A stretch of DNA of 64,000 nucleotides from Novipirellula herctigrandis (lineage in GTDB: Bacteria; Planctomycetota; Planctomycetia; Pirellulales; Pirellulaceae). The translations under genes were made by a program, and so were the position numbers. The first letter of the stretch is position 1, and every line of letters starts with the position of its first letter. The notes beneath the pieces were generated by a model. It was not told where the DNA came from, made no database searches, and worked only from the letters and a program-made list of their open reading frames with translations. Of the stretch, positions 28,946 through 38,613 are shown piece by piece. The DNA lies in the NCBI GenBank assembly GCA_007859835.1, contig SJPJ01000002.1:473772-537771 (forward strand). The letters run 5' to 3'.

Positions 28946-30550
28946 TTAGGTCGACGTAATCCGCGCCAGATAAAAACCGATCGCGATCGCAACGACAAAC
29001 AGCGCAAAAGCTAACGCGCCGAGTAGCATTGGGTCAATTCCTTGTTTTTTGCGTCCACGTGAAGAACCGCTCCGGCGTCCGCTGCCCGAACCACTGCGTT
29101 CGTTGGACGCACCGTAAATGTCCGATTCATCACCTAAATGGACACCCGAACGTCCTGAAGGAGTGTGCGAAAGCTTCGACTTGTCCGACTTGGACGAACC
29201 ACTCGACGGTTTCACATCGGTCGGATTTCCGCTTGATCGATAACCCGATTCGATTTGCAGATCGATAAAACTGCCGTCGAGCAAATCGGACCGCGGGCGA
29301 ACATTGACCATCCGCCCGCTATCACTGGCACTGAGCCCGTCTCCTCGCAACAGAGCCAAACGAGCATCCGATATCGTTTCAGCTCCTTGATTGGACAATG
29401 TATCGGATTGGCCACCTGATTTGGAACTCTCATCGAAGCGAATCTCGGATGAACTCCCCGAGTCATCAATCGACGGGTCCACCCCCAGTCCGGCAACGAC
29501 TTTTGCCCCTCGTGGCACGTGAGCGACAAATCTCTCGAGCACTTCGGCCACATCCGATGCATTTTGATATCGGTAGGCGGGGTCTTTTTGGATCATCTTG
29601 ATGCAAATGCCTTCAAGCTCGCCGGGACAATCAGGACGCACCTTGCGAATCGGTGTTGGCATCTCTTTTTGATGCTTCGCGATCCGCTGGGCGAGCGTCC
29701 CATCATTGAACGGTGGTCGACCGGTAAGCAAGAAATAGAACGTGCATCCTAGACCGTAGATGTCGGCCCGATGGTCAACCGTGTGACTGTTCAAAGCTTG
29801 TTCAGGAGCAAGATAATCCGCGGTGCCGAGAACGTTTTCGTTGTTCGCCACCGTTAACGATTCTTCCTCGCCAGCCAACACCAACGCCAACCCCATGTCC
29901 AACAGCCGAACACGTCCGTTAGGGTCTAAGAGCAAATTCGCTGGCTTCACATCGCGATGAATGATGTTCCGTGAATGAGCATGTTGTAGGCCCCGAGCGG
30001 CTTGAGCAACTAAGTCGGCGGCGGTTGAAAAATCGAGCGGACCATCCCTCTTTACAAGCATCAACAAGTCGAGGCCATCAACAAACTCCATCACAATGAA
30101 GTGAACGTCCCCTTCGTTGTCGATGTCGTAAGCGGTAACAATGTTGGGATGATTAAGCGCCGCGATCGCTTGGGCTTCTAGCTTGAAGCGTGCCAGGTAG
30201 GTCGAATCGTTGACCCGTTTTTTGGGAAGCACCTTGAGCGCCCGCTTATCGTGCAGGCCAACATGCTCGCCCAAATATACGCTGCTCATCCCACCGGTGC
30301 CGATATGGCCGAGCAGTTTGTATTTGCCCAGGAAAAAGCCTTTGTACTTTCCGGCCAACAGTTTATCGAGATGCCACTGGGTCAGCAGACCTTGCTTCTT
30401 GAAGACGAGGCCAAATTTCTTAGCATCCTCGGGAAGTTTCCCTTCAAGTTTAGCGCGGACCTTCTCCACCAAGCGATCCAATTTCGCTTTGTTGACCAGG
30501 CCACTTCGCTCGACCATCTCGAGGAATCGTTCCGAAGAAATTTTAGGCAT
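28946..30550 (-). CDS. Membrane-anchored Ser/Thr protein kinase
   Basis: It has 534 residues. About 75 residues of a basic helical N-terminal region precede a Hanks-type kinase domain: glycine loop GHIGTGGMSSVYLG (81-94), ATP-binding Lys106 in RALKVL, catalytic HRDVKPAN (198-205), and the metal-binding motif DMG (218-220) in place of DFG. The activation segment GTADYLAPEQ is intact. A Ser-rich linker follows, then one transmembrane helix close to the C-terminus (PMLLGALAFALFVVAIAIGF), placing the kinase in the cytoplasm with almost nothing outside. It signals by phosphorylating unknown proteins. It is divergent from the gene at 30737. Confidence 0.93.
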   Translation of the reverse strand: MPKISSERFLEMVERSGLVNKAKLDRLVEKVRAKLEGKLPEDAKKFGLVFKKQGLLTQWHLDKLLAGKYKGFFLGKYKLLGHIGTGGMSSVYLGEHVGLHDKRALKVLPKKRVNDSTYLARFKLEAQAIAALNHPNIVTAYDIDNEGDVHFIVMEFVDGLDLLMLVKRDGPLDFSTAADLVAQAARGLQHAHSRNIIHRDVKPANLLLDPNGRVRLLDMGLALVLAGEEESLTVANNENVLGTADYLAPEQALNSHTVDHRADIYGLGCTFYFLLTGRPPFNDGTLAQRIAKHQKEMPTPIRKVRPDCPGELEGICIKMIQKDPAYRYQNASDVAEVLERFVAHVPRGAKVVAGLGVDPSIDDSGSSSEIRFDESSKSGGQSDTLSNQGAETISDARLALLRGDGLSASDSGRMVNVRPRSDLLDGSFIDLQIESGYRSSGNPTDVKPSSGSSKSDKSKLSHTPSGRSGVHLGDESDIYGASNERSGSGSGRRSGSSRGRKKQGIDPMLLGALAFALFVVAIAIGFYLARITST

Positions 30551-30602
30551 AGCTTGCCGGTGCTGTACCTCTCAAGCAAGAAGGATAATAAGACAAGAGC
30601 AT

Positions 30603-30621
30603 AACCATTTCTGTCATGGTT
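30603..30621. promoter_or_regulatory. Inverted repeat in divergent promoter region
   Basis: Arms AACCAT and ATGGTT flank a 7-nt spacer, 53 bp upstream of the kinase start. It is a possible regulatory site; function is not known. Confidence 0.3.
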
Positions 30622-30672
30622 GCGTAACCTTATCGTAGCCAAAAACTCACAATACGCTACTTTTTATGTCAC

Positions 30673-30694
30673 GTCCATGTTTTATACCATGGAC
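30673..30694. promoter_or_regulatory. Inverted repeat GTCCATG-N8-CATGGAC
   Basis: Perfect 7-bp arms at 30673-30679 and 30688-30694 around TTTTATAC. It lies 42 bp before the ATG at 30737 and could be an operator or a leader-RNA stem. A CCCC-TAT-GGGG stem follows at 30716-30726, next to the ribosome binding site. Confidence 0.4.
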
Positions 30695-30736
30695 GCCCAA
30701 ATTTCAAAAACCAAACCCCTATGGGGGAATAGACCC

Positions 30737-31471
30737 ATGAATCGGATCGACTCGAACCGGAAAAATGCACCCGCTCATGTCCAACTTGTAATGTTGACCA
30801 AATACTGGACGCCGGGACGCGTCAAAACGCGACTCGGCAATGCCATCGGCATGCAGGCTGCCGCCAAGCTTCATTGCGAATTCACCCGTTACCTCCACCA
30901 AACATTAGAAACCACTGGCGACGATCGCAGCATCGCCGTCACGCCTGACTCATCGCTTGCCCGCTTCGAAAACGACCTCGATACGTCCTCATGGAACGTC
31001 ACACCCCAGGGGGATGGAGACCTTGGCGAACGGATGGCAAGACAATTCCGGGCCTATTTGAACACGGCTGAACAACCTTCGAGTGTAATTCTTATTGGCA
31101 CCGATTGCCCGTTAATCAGCGAAAAAGAGATCAATTTTGCTGCCCAGTGCCTGCACAATCAGGACATCGTCATCGGCCCAGCACTCGATGGGGGTTATTA
31201 CTTGATTGGATTGCGTTCCCCTTGGAGAGAGGCATTTGATAGTCTTTTTCGAGAGATGCAGTGGGGCACTTGCCACGTCTTCGAAACGACAAAGGCTCGG
31301 GCGTCTGAGGCGTGCCTGTCGGCGGCGGTTCTTCCACTAAAAGAGGATGTGGATACGGTCGACGATCTGATGAGATTCCGTCATCATCTATCTGCCTCCG
31401 GCCCCTCGGATCCGTCTCGTCGTGCCTTTGCCGACCGCATCGAAACGCTCGCCGCGGAATTCGAGATTTAG
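30737..31471 (+). CDS. TIGR04282/DUF2064-type glycosyltransferase-like protein
   Basis: The 244-residue protein has a nucleotide-sugar-transferase-like GT-A fold: LVMLTKYWTPGRVKTRLG at the start (the K-x-P-G-x-x-K-T-R-L motif, with W-T replacing the usual residue before P), GDGDLGERM, LIGTDCPLI with a DxD-like turn, and GPALDGGYYLIGL. This combination defines the TIGR04282 (DUF2064) family, described as putative glycosyltransferases; the substrate is unknown. The ATG at 30737 follows GGGGGAA; an ATG at 30689 is also possible. A ThiO-like oxidase follows 42 bp downstream. Confidence 0.85.
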   Translation: MNRIDSNRKNAPAHVQLVMLTKYWTPGRVKTRLGNAIGMQAAAKLHCEFTRYLHQTLETTGDDRSIAVTPDSSLARFENDLDTSSWNVTPQGDGDLGERMARQFRAYLNTAEQPSSVILIGTDCPLISEKEINFAAQCLHNQDIVIGPALDGGYYLIGLRSPWREAFDSLFREMQWGTCHVFETTKARASEACLSAAVLPLKEDVDTVDDLMRFRHHLSASGPSDPSRRAFADRIETLAAEFEI

Positions 31472-31513
31472 CGAACCCAGGCTGCCCGGCTGACGTTTTC
31501 CCTTTTCCTGAAT

Positions 31514-32686
31514 TTGACAATCAACGTGACGCTCCGCCCCACTCCTTTAAAACCTTTTTCCGTGATCGTGGTCGGGGGCGGTGCAATTGGACTCAATGTG
31601 GCACTCGAACTGGCCTCGCGAGGATGCGAAGTCCAATTGCTCGACCGTGGCACAATCGGCGATTCCGCGTCGCGAGTCGCTGCTGGAATATTGCCACCGG
31701 CAAATCTCCAATCGGCAACGGATCCGATCGACCAGTTGCGTGGCTTAAGCCATGGATTGTTTCCATCTTTGGCCGAGCGGCTTGCCAATTTAAGCAGCAT
31801 CGATATCGGACTCCGCCGGTGCGGTGGCTACTACCTTGGCACGACACCTGGCGAAATAGCAGTGATGACTGGGATGGTTCAGTATTGGGAAAACCTAAAT
31901 ATCCAATGCGAACGTGTTTCCATCGATCATCTGCGCAAACGAGAACCTCGGATTTGCCCTTGGTTCGCTAAACAGTCGGACTCAAACGATACAGCAGCGT
32001 GGTGGGTTCCCGATGAATACCAAATCCGAACTCCGGATTACCTTCGCGCTCTGCAAATCGCTTGTCAAAAAACCGGTGTCGCCATCGGCGAGCATACCGC
32101 GGTGGATCGTTTACGAACGACGAAGACGGGCGCGGCGGTGTCATGCGAAAATCGATGGTTCGAGGCAGATCGCGTGGTGCTTTGTGGTGGTAGCTGGTCG
32201 GGACTCTTGTCGCCCGAATTGCGATTGGAACGCAGCCTGATTCCCATTCGAGGCCAAATCTTGGTCCTCAAAACCGATCATCCGCTCCTTCGTTCAATCG
32301 TCAACGTCGGTAACCGTTACGTTCTCTGCCGCGATGACGGACACACCATCATCGGATCATGTGAAGAAGAAACTGGTTTTGTCTGTGAAACAACCGACGG
32401 GATGATTGACGCACTTCACCGCTTCGCCGTCGGCATGCTGCCCGAACTCGAATCGGCAATGGTCGTAGAGCGGTGCGCGGGGCTGCGTCCATTGACCTTC
32501 GACGGCTTTCCAATGATTGGCAAAGTGCCTGATATCTCTAATGTCTACATTGCCGCGGGGCATTACCGCAGCGGCATCCATTTGTCACCGGCCACCGCAG
32601 TTTGCCTTGCCGATGTCATGATGGGACAAACACCCCAAGTCGACTTGGAACCGTTCCGTGTCGGCAAGCAACAATTTGCATCTTAA
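31514..32686 (+). CDS. FAD-dependent amine oxidase, glycine-oxidase (ThiO)-like
   Basis: The protein has 390 residues with a D-amino-acid-oxidase-type fold. It starts with the FAD-binding VIVVGGGAIGLNVALELASRG and acidic LLDRG, then SRVAAGILPPANLQ, which matches the flavin-contact loop of glycine oxidases and sarcosine-oxidase-like enzymes. The C-terminal CAGLRPLTFDGFPMIGK and VYIAAGHYRSGIHLSPAT blocks are typical of ThiO, which makes iminoglycine for thiamine thiazole. No other thiamine gene is nearby, so the role is provisional. The start is TTG at 31514 or GTG at 31526, neither with a clear ribosome binding site. Confidence 0.85.
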   Translation: MTINVTLRPTPLKPFSVIVVGGGAIGLNVALELASRGCEVQLLDRGTIGDSASRVAAGILPPANLQSATDPIDQLRGLSHGLFPSLAERLANLSSIDIGLRRCGGYYLGTTPGEIAVMTGMVQYWENLNIQCERVSIDHLRKREPRICPWFAKQSDSNDTAAWWVPDEYQIRTPDYLRALQIACQKTGVAIGEHTAVDRLRTTKTGAAVSCENRWFEADRVVLCGGSWSGLLSPELRLERSLIPIRGQILVLKTDHPLLRSIVNVGNRYVLCRDDGHTIIGSCEEETGFVCETTDGMIDALHRFAVGMLPELESAMVVERCAGLRPLTFDGFPMIGKVPDISNVYIAAGHYRSGIHLSPATAVCLADVMMGQTPQVDLEPFRVGKQQFAS

Positions 32687-32702
32687 AAAAAACAAGATCA
32701 CC

Positions 32703-33407
32703 ATGACTGAAACTTCCTATCCGAACGAAGCCACCTTAGACCCTCCCGGAACAATCGCCGTCATCGGTGCAGGCCCACTCGGTATCGAAGCCGCTTTGTA
32801 CGGACGCTTTCTGGGTTACAGCGTCACATTAATTGAAGCAAATGCGATCGGACATTCGATGCGTCCTGTCATCGATGATCCCTTCCCAATGCTACCGCAC
32901 CAAAGCCTGTCTTCGCTTGCGATCGAAGCCATCGAAGCCCAATCGCCCGATAAAATGCCGATGCAACTTCCGATGACCTATCGCGATTGGATTGAACGAG
33001 CACTCGTTGCTTTGGCCGATTGCGATTTGCTATCGGGACGACTTCGAATGCCATGTCGGGTCGCACGCATCGATTTGGCCGAAATCGAGCAGGATAAAAA
33101 CGACGAGCAAAGCACAGTAGATAGCGCTGAGGACGAATCGATTCCGCCCGATTTCCTTTTGACGGTCGACGAAGAAGGCAAGCCGGGAACATCGATTCGC
33201 GTCGAAGCGGTGATCTTGGCGATTGGCGACGAAGCCAGTATCGAACACGGTTTCGATGTGCCGACGGACTACCATTTTCGAATCGGTGAAACCCGCGATG
33301 CGGATCTTGCCAAAAACCTCCAGGCGGGGCGGCGACAGATTACGCAAATCTTCGCGAGCCTGGGAGGCCGACCCGATCTTGATCTCTATCGCCCCCGTCG
33401 CGTTTGA
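32703..33407 (+). CDS. Short FAD/NAD(P)-binding Rossmann protein
   Basis: The 234-residue protein opens after a short arm with a dinucleotide-binding motif, IAVIGAGPLGIEAALYGRFLGY, and the acidic strand end TLIEA, as in thioredoxin-reductase-like or lysine N-hydroxylase-like flavoproteins. The second dinucleotide fold expected for a full reductase is missing, and the C-terminal half contains an acidic insert. A DEEGKPGTSIRVEAVILAIGDE strand resembles the FAD-linked ATG-like motif. It may be a degenerate or specialised family member. It starts 16 bp after the ThiO-like gene and is probably cotranscribed; it ends 30 bp from the convergent rfbA. Confidence 0.7.
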   Translation: MTETSYPNEATLDPPGTIAVIGAGPLGIEAALYGRFLGYSVTLIEANAIGHSMRPVIDDPFPMLPHQSLSSLAIEAIEAQSPDKMPMQLPMTYRDWIERALVALADCDLLSGRLRMPCRVARIDLAEIEQDKNDEQSTVDSAEDESIPPDFLLTVDEEGKPGTSIRVEAVILAIGDEASIEHGFDVPTDYHFRIGETRDADLAKNLQAGRRQITQIFASLGGRPDLDLYRPRRV

Positions 33408-33437
33408 ACCATCAGCCGCTCGGTTTTTTTGCGAAGT

Positions 33438-34310
33438 TTAAACCAGCGCCGTCCTGGCCACCGATTCAAGATAGCTGCCGTAATCACTTTTGTACTCGGT
33501 GGCTAAGCCAAGCAAGTGCGTCTTGTCAATGAAACCGTTAACATAGGCAATCTCTTCAAGACACGCGATCTTCAAGCCTTGCCGCTTCTCGACCGCTGCA
33601 ACGAAATTACACGCATCAAGCAGTGAGTCTTTTGTTCCGGTATCGAGCCAAGCGAAACCTCGCGAGAACACCTCTACCGTCAAATCACCTCGTTCCATGT
33701 AGATCCGATTTACATCGGTGATCTCCAACTCGCCGCGAAGTGATGGTTTGAGGTTAGCAGCAATCTCAATCACGGAGTTGTCGTAAAAATAGAGACCAGG
33801 AATCGCGTATGCCGACTTGGGTTGCTTCGGTTTTTCTTCAATCGACATGACCTTTCCTTGCCCGTCGAACTCGACCACGCCATAGCGTTCGGGATCAGTA
33901 ACTCGGTAACCGAACACAGTAGCGCCGACTTCCTTCTCGGCTGCGTTTGCCAGTGTCGTTCGAAAACCTTGTCCATAAAAAATATTGTCACCAAGCACTA
34001 ACGCCACCCGATCGTCGCCAACAAAATCAGCTCCAATCACAAAAGCTTGTGCCAGCCCTTCGGGTTTCGGTTGGGCCGCGTACGATAGCTCGATCCCCCA
34101 CTGCGAGCCATCGCCAAGAAGTCGCTCAAACGCAGGTAAGTCCTGAGGCGTCGAGATCAGTAAAATGTCCTTGATCCCCGCTAACATTAACGATGACAAC
34201 GGATAGTAAACCATTGGCTTATCGTAAATTGGGATCAATTGTTTGCTGACCGCACGTGTGATCGGATGTAATCGTGTCCCAGATCCGCCTGCGAGAATGA
34301 TACCTTTCAT
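33438..34310 (-). CDS. rfbA: Glucose-1-phosphate thymidylyltransferase
   Basis: It makes dTDP-glucose from dTTP and glucose 1-phosphate, the first step to dTDP-rhamnose. The 290-residue length is normal, and the signatures are complete: [33 protein letters not shown] at the N-terminus, [33 protein letters not shown] and [15 protein letters not shown]. The ATG start is clear. It is the last gene of the leftward exopolysaccharide operon. The dehydratase and epimerase of the rhamnose pathway (rfbB, rfbC) are not in the window, so those steps must be encoded elsewhere. Confidence 0.96.
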   Translation of the reverse strand: MKGIILAGGSGTRLHPITRAVSKQLIPIYDKPMVYYPLSSLMLAGIKDILLISTPQDLPAFERLLGDGSQWGIELSYAAQPKPEGLAQAFVIGADFVGDDRVALVLGDNIFYGQGFRTTLANAAEKEVGATVFGYRVTDPERYGVVEFDGQGKVMSIEEKPKQPKSAYAIPGLYFYDNSVIEIAANLKPSLRGELEITDVNRIYMERGDLTVEVFSRGFAWLDTGTKDSLLDACNFVAAVEKRQGLKIACLEEIAYVNGFIDKTHLLGLATEYKSDYGSYLESVARTALV

Positions 34311-34392
34311 AAAACAATAAGCCTTTCGAGAGCGTGAGAGAGAATCGCAAACCGTCGCCCCCGAGCAACTTGTGTTCCTTTGATGAGTTCCG

Positions 34393-35262
34393 TTAAGCTC
34401 GACGCCATGTTTTAAGCGAGTTTTCGATCGCTTCGTCGACCGCTGTTAGCTTGATTCCGGTACCGAGCAATTTGCTGCAATCCATCACGCAATTCGATCG
34501 CGGCGTCTTGGCTGCTATTTGCATGAACTGGTCTTCGTCATCAAAGAACCGGAACTCTTTTTCAGGCAACATGTGTTTCTTGATCATCGCGGCAACTTGC
34601 CGAGTGGTTATTTTGCCGGGATTGGTAACATTGTAGATCCCCGGCTCGACGCGTTTGGTCCAACACTGCCACGCCGCGTTAACAAATTCCCCTAAGTGCG
34701 AAATCGAATTCGTCGCTTCGAGCAGCGTGTCGTAACGCATCAATTTGCTCAAGTAGTTACGTTCCGAATTCTGACTATTAAACGGAATCCGCAAACGCCA
34801 AAGGTAGCAATCCTTGGCTCCATGGAGCACTTCTTCGCCAAGGGCCTTCGTACCGCTGTAGAAACTGCAATTGTTTGTTCGGAACGAGAAATTTGGTTCG
34901 TCGATCTCACGAAAACCGCTGCCGTCGGGTCGCGCACCGCTATAAATGCACCCCGACGATACATGTCCCCAAGGAATTTTCGTTTCCTCACATGCCTCGC
35001 GGATCACCCCTGGTAACACGGTGTTTCCATCCAAACACTCCGCTTTGTGAATTTCACAGGCGTCCACATTCGGCTTGCCCGTATAGCCAGCGGCATTGAC
35101 CAAAAACTCAGGTTTGGTCTCACGCAGTAGTCCGATCAATGTATCACGATCGGTATAGTCGACATCTCGTCGCGACACCCCACAGAAGTCGATCCCCTGT
35201 GAATCGAAGAACCGAGCGAATTCGCCTCCGACGTACCCCGTGCGTCCAAGTACAACAATCAT
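34393..35262 (-). CDS. RmlD-like nucleotide-sugar reductase
   Basis: The 289-residue SDR protein opens with [17 protein letters not shown], followed by [25 protein letters not shown] and the active-site YSGTKALGE (Tyr-x3-Lys). This resembles dTDP-4-dehydrorhamnose reductases and related plant/bacterial NRS/ER-type proteins that act on dTDP- or UDP-4-keto-6-deoxysugars. It probably makes a deoxysugar donor for surface glycan. The ATG lies three bases past the UDP-glucose dehydrogenase stop, so the two genes are coupled. The exact sugar is inferred from the neighbouring rfbA. Confidence 0.85.
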   Translation of the reverse strand: MIVVLGRTGYVGGEFARFFDSQGIDFCGVSRRDVDYTDRDTLIGLLRETKPEFLVNAAGYTGKPNVDACEIHKAECLDGNTVLPGVIREACEETKIPWGHVSSGCIYSGARPDGSGFREIDEPNFSFRTNNCSFYSGTKALGEEVLHGAKDCYLWRLRIPFNSQNSERNYLSKLMRYDTLLEATNSISHLGEFVNAAWQCWTKRVEPGIYNVTNPGKITTRQVAAMIKKHMLPEKEFRFFDDEDQFMQIAAKTPRSNCVMDCSKLLGTGIKLTAVDEAIENSLKTWRRA

Positions 35263-35265
35263 TAC

Positions 35266-36660
35266 TTAGCTTTTTCCAATGCCAAAAGTCTCGAACCCAA
35301 GCTTGTTGAGCATCGTTCGATCCAATACGTTGCGACCGTCAAAGAGGAAAGCTGGCGCTTTCATGGTGCCAATTATCTTTTTGAAATCGTACTCCTTGAA
35401 CTCGTCCCATTCAGTTAGCACGGCGATGGCATGTGCGTCTTTGGCAGCTTCATATCCATCGCGAACGACGGTCACGTTCGTTTCGACAAGTTTACGATCA
35501 ATGTCACTAACCGTACCGGAAAGATTGCCCATCGATGCGATCAAGTCGGCACGTATTTTTGCTTCGGGCACTTGCGGATCGTAGATCGAAAGTCTCGCTC
35601 GCTCGCGAAGCAGATCGCGGCACACATAAATCGCAGCACTTTCGCGAGTGTCGTTGGTATCTTTCTTAAATGCGAACCCCCAAATTCCGATCTTCTTGTC
35701 ACTAACGGTGCTGAACATGGTTCGGCAAATGCGTTCAGCAAATCGACGTTTTTGGAAGTCATTCATGAGAACGACTTGTTCCCAATACGCAGCGACTTCG
35801 CGAAGCCCAAAATGCTCGCACAAATAGACCAAGTTCAAGATGTCTTTTTGAAAACAACTGCCACCGAAACCAACGGATGCATTCAAAAACTTTGGTCCGA
35901 TACGCGAATCCATTCCGATCGCACGAGCCACTTCGTCGACATCCGCTTCGGTTGCTTCACAGAGCGCCGAGATTGCGTTAATACTCGATACTCGCTGGGC
36001 CAAAAACGCATTCGCGGTCAACTTCGATAGCTCACTGCTCCAAAGGTTGGTTGTAAGGATCTGCTTTCGCGGTACCCACTTCGCATAGACATCGGCCAAA
36101 GCCTTAATCGCCGCTTCGGACTCACCCCCGATCAGCACACGATCGGGGTTCAATAAATCATCAATCGCGGTGCCTTCGGCAAGAAATTCCGGATTACTCA
36201 GAACATCGAATGTCGCACCATTGTCTACGTTTGCTGCGCTCAGAATTCGCTTGACTGCCTCGGCTGTGCGCACCGGAAGCGTCGATTTTTCCACGACAAT
36301 CTTGTGCCCCTGGGCAACCTCCGCGATTCGGCGGGCACACTTTTCCACGAATTCCAAATTGGCTGCACGCCCGGCACCAACGCCAAACGTTTTGGTTGGC
36401 GTGTTGACGGCAATGAAGATCATATCCGCTTTCATAATCGCGGCATCAACGTCAGTCGTAAATTTAAGATTTCGTCCCAAAGCCTCCTCGACGACTTGAG
36501 CCAAGCCTGGTTCATAGATCGGAAGCGAGTCTGAATTCCAGGCGGCAATCCGCTCGCGATTCAAATCGACCACGTGAACTTCGATTTCGGGGCATTGCTT
36601 GGCAATCATCGCCATCGTGGGACCACCCACGTAACCAGCACCGATACAGCAAATCTTCAT
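35266..36660 (-). CDS. ugd: UDP-glucose 6-dehydrogenase, animal-type sequence
   Basis: The 464-residue enzyme oxidises UDP-glucose to UDP-glucuronate with two NAD. It has the N-terminal Rossmann motif [46 protein letters not shown] and catalytic Cys in [14 protein letters not shown]. Length and wording of these blocks are closer to animal and plant UGDH (for example [45 protein letters not shown]) than to the short Ugd of enterobacteria, as judged from memory of the human sequence. It is the middle gene of the exopolysaccharide operon, with a 199-bp gap to gmd. Confidence 0.96.
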   Translation of the reverse strand: MKICCIGAGYVGGPTMAMIAKQCPEIEVHVVDLNRERIAAWNSDSLPIYEPGLAQVVEEALGRNLKFTTDVDAAIMKADMIFIAVNTPTKTFGVGAGRAANLEFVEKCARRIAEVAQGHKIVVEKSTLPVRTAEAVKRILSAANVDNGATFDVLSNPEFLAEGTAIDDLLNPDRVLIGGESEAAIKALADVYAKWVPRKQILTTNLWSSELSKLTANAFLAQRVSSINAISALCEATEADVDEVARAIGMDSRIGPKFLNASVGFGGSCFQKDILNLVYLCEHFGLREVAAYWEQVVLMNDFQKRRFAERICRTMFSTVSDKKIGIWGFAFKKDTNDTRESAAIYVCRDLLRERARLSIYDPQVPEAKIRADLIASMGNLSGTVSDIDRKLVETNVTVVRDGYEAAKDAHAIAVLTEWDEFKEYDFKKIIGTMKAPAFLFDGRNVLDRTMLNKLGFETFGIGKS

Positions 36661-36706
36661 TAAATTTCTCGTTCGACTAATGGGTTTCTTGGATCAAGGA
36701 CTTGAG

Positions 36707-36743
36707 CACGGAGGATTTGGTCATGGAGGATTTGGTCACGGAG
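36707..36743. repeat. 15-bp tandem repeat (about 2.5 copies)
   Basis: The unit cacggaggatttggt (second copy catggaggatttggt) repeats between gmd and ugd. As three ggagga-like strings are created on the plus strand only, it does not act as a ribosome binding site for the minus-strand genes. Confidence 0.85.
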
Positions 36744-36859
36744 TTAATGTTCGAAGGTCGCACGTCAGACCCTTTCCGACACTGCCCACCCTGAAAACTC
36801 TCGACATTAGTCCACGTATGAAAAATGTAAAGCGGCCGATGGTTCCGCCACGCTGAAAT

Positions 36860-37885
36860 TCAGCTTTTGGTGTCAGGCGGGCCCGAAAGACTGCCAGACT
36901 CAAGCCGCGACTTTAACTTTTTGACGTCGTGGTCGACCATCCGGCGAGCCAACTCCGGTAGCGTCGTACGGGCCTGCCAACCCAAAACACGCTGTGCTTT
37001 TGCGGGATTACCGACCAACCTTTGAACTTCCGATGGACGAACGAACGCTTGGTCCTGACGCACGTAATCCCGCCAATCAAGGTCCATCGATGAAAAAGCG
37101 GCATACAAAAAATCTTCGACGCGGTTGATCGTCCCAGTGGCTAAAACGAAGTCATCCGCAGTGTCGTGTTGAAGCATACGCCACATGCCTTCGACATAGT
37201 CGGGTGCATAGCCCCAATCTCGCTCGGCATCAAGCGACCCAAGCGTCAAATGATCCTCGATTCCAAGCGAAATTGCCGCTACGGCACGAGTGATTTTCCG
37301 GGTGACAAACGATTCGCCACGACGCGGCGATTCGTGGTTGTAACAAATTGCGTTACAGGCAAACAAACCAAACGATTCGCGGTATAGCGATACCATTTGA
37401 GTCGCAAAGGTCTTCGCTATGCCATAAGGTGTAACCGGTCGCATCGGAGTCAACTCGTCTTGCGGCGATTGATCGGGGCGCCCAAACACTTCGCTACTGC
37501 TGATATGGAGCAACCGAGGTCGCTTTTCTAAATCGCGTAAGATTTCCAGTAACTTTAGCGTCCCCATCGCGGTGAATTGGCAAGTTGTCTCGGGAATCTC
37601 GAAACTAGCACCAACATGACTTTGGCCTGCCAAATGGTAGACTTCGTCTGGCAATGCGCTGAGAAAGACGCGGCGGATCGTCGTGGTGTCATCCAAATCG
37701 GCGTAATGCAAAAACAACTGCTTGTTGTAGATCGCCGGATTGTGGAACAAATGATCCAAACGAGTCCGCTGCGTGATACTGGTGCGACGCACCAAACCAT
37801 GAACCGTGCAGCCCTTTTCCAGAAGGAGTTCGGTTAAGTACGAACCATCCTGTCCCGTGATTCCGGTAATCAGTGCTGAAGTCAT
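36860..37885 (-). CDS. gmd: GDP-mannose 4,6-dehydratase
   Basis: It converts GDP-mannose to GDP-4-keto-6-deoxymannose, precursor of GDP-fucose, GDP-rhamnose and perosamine. The 341-residue protein has ALITGITGQDGSYLTELLLEKGC at the N-terminus, LSSSEVFG-like HISSSEVFGRPDQSPQDE, the active-site Tyr-x3-Lys in TPYGIAK, and NHESPRRGESFVTRKIT, all diagnostic of Gmd. The ATG at 37885 overlaps the stop of the upstream NusG-like gene by four bases. A GDP-fucose synthase is not present in the window. Confidence 0.96.
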   Translation of the reverse strand: MTSALITGITGQDGSYLTELLLEKGCTVHGLVRRTSITQRTRLDHLFHNPAIYNKQLFLHYADLDDTTTIRRVFLSALPDEVYHLAGQSHVGASFEIPETTCQFTAMGTLKLLEILRDLEKRPRLLHISSSEVFGRPDQSPQDELTPMRPVTPYGIAKTFATQMVSLYRESFGLFACNAICYNHESPRRGESFVTRKITRAVAAISLGIEDHLTLGSLDAERDWGYAPDYVEGMWRMLQHDTADDFVLATGTINRVEDFLYAAFSSMDLDWRDYVRQDQAFVRPSEVQRLVGNPAKAQRVLGWQARTTLPELARRMVDHDVKKLKSRLESGSLSGPPDTKS

Positions 37886-38442
37886 TTGTCGATCAATTCC
37901 AGTTGGCAATCTTCGAGTTTCACGCTGACACCTTGCTCCATAAAACGAACCGATACTAAAAGCCGCGTCTCTTGCTCTCGACGGACGATCGTTCCTTCGT
38001 ACCCAGCAAAGGGACCGGTACGAATGCGCACTTGCTGCCCTGCTGAAAGACGACTTTCCAAAGTCAATGGGACGCCGAGATTTATCAAACTACGAATTTG
38101 TTTGAGGTCCGAAACGAACTCTTCCACGTCTGTGATCTCGGTGGCCTTCAAAATACAGCCCGTACAGATCGCTTGGTAACGTGATTCATCTTCCGTGCCG
38201 CAAACGAAGACGTAATTACTAAACAGCGGCATGTAGGTTGTGCGAACTCGCCCTGCCGGCGACGGCTTTCGCTGAGGCACCAAAGGCCCGTAGTGCCAAA
38301 CGTTGTGCTGGCGAAGCAGACGCATTAACTGCTTTTCTTGTCGAGACTTCGTGTACATCATCCACCAACGCCCCAGCAGAGCTTCGTCTCGTTCGAGCAA
38401 ATTCTCCGGCAAACAATCAGGTTCGGAGGGGAGAATGGGCAT
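37882..38442 (-). CDS. NusG-like specialised transcription antiterminator (RfaH/UpxY type)
   Basis: The 186-residue protein has an N-terminal NGN domain (RWWMMYTKSRQEKQLMRLLRQ, then the YMPLFSNYVFVCG block typical of NusG paralogues), and a C-terminal KOW domain (LSAGQQVRIRTGPFAGYEGTIVRR). It lacks the strong length and surrounding secE/ribosomal genes of housekeeping NusG. As the first gene of a polysaccharide operon, with its stop overlapping gmd (ATGA), it is very likely an operon-specific elongation factor like RfaH or UpxY. The ATG at 38442 is preceded by no better start; the ORF also runs to a TTG at 38445. Confidence 0.9.
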   Translation of the reverse strand: MPILPSEPDCLPENLLERDEALLGRWWMMYTKSRQEKQLMRLLRQHNVWHYGPLVPQRKPSPAGRVRTTYMPLFSNYVFVCGTEDESRYQAICTGCILKATEITDVEEFVSDLKQIRSLINLGVPLTLESRLSAGQQVRIRTGPFAGYEGTIVRREQETRLLVSVRFMEQGVSVKLEDCQLELIDK

Positions 38443-38613
38443 CAAAGTTGCTTAATAAGAAGAAGGTTCTGGATCGATTTTTTGTAAGTCTGAACGATAC
38501 GTTTGAATCTAAAGCTTCATCATAAAATGGTCTTACCGACACGACCAGACCGCCAATGCATGCTGAGGCTTCACCGGATGCCGTTGTCGATGGCAGTTTG
38601 TCAAACTAGTATC

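Noticed and set aside
36707-36743. Triplicated ggagga strings as ribosome binding sites
   Set aside because: They face the plus strand while the flanking genes are on the minus strand, and no plus-strand start follows.
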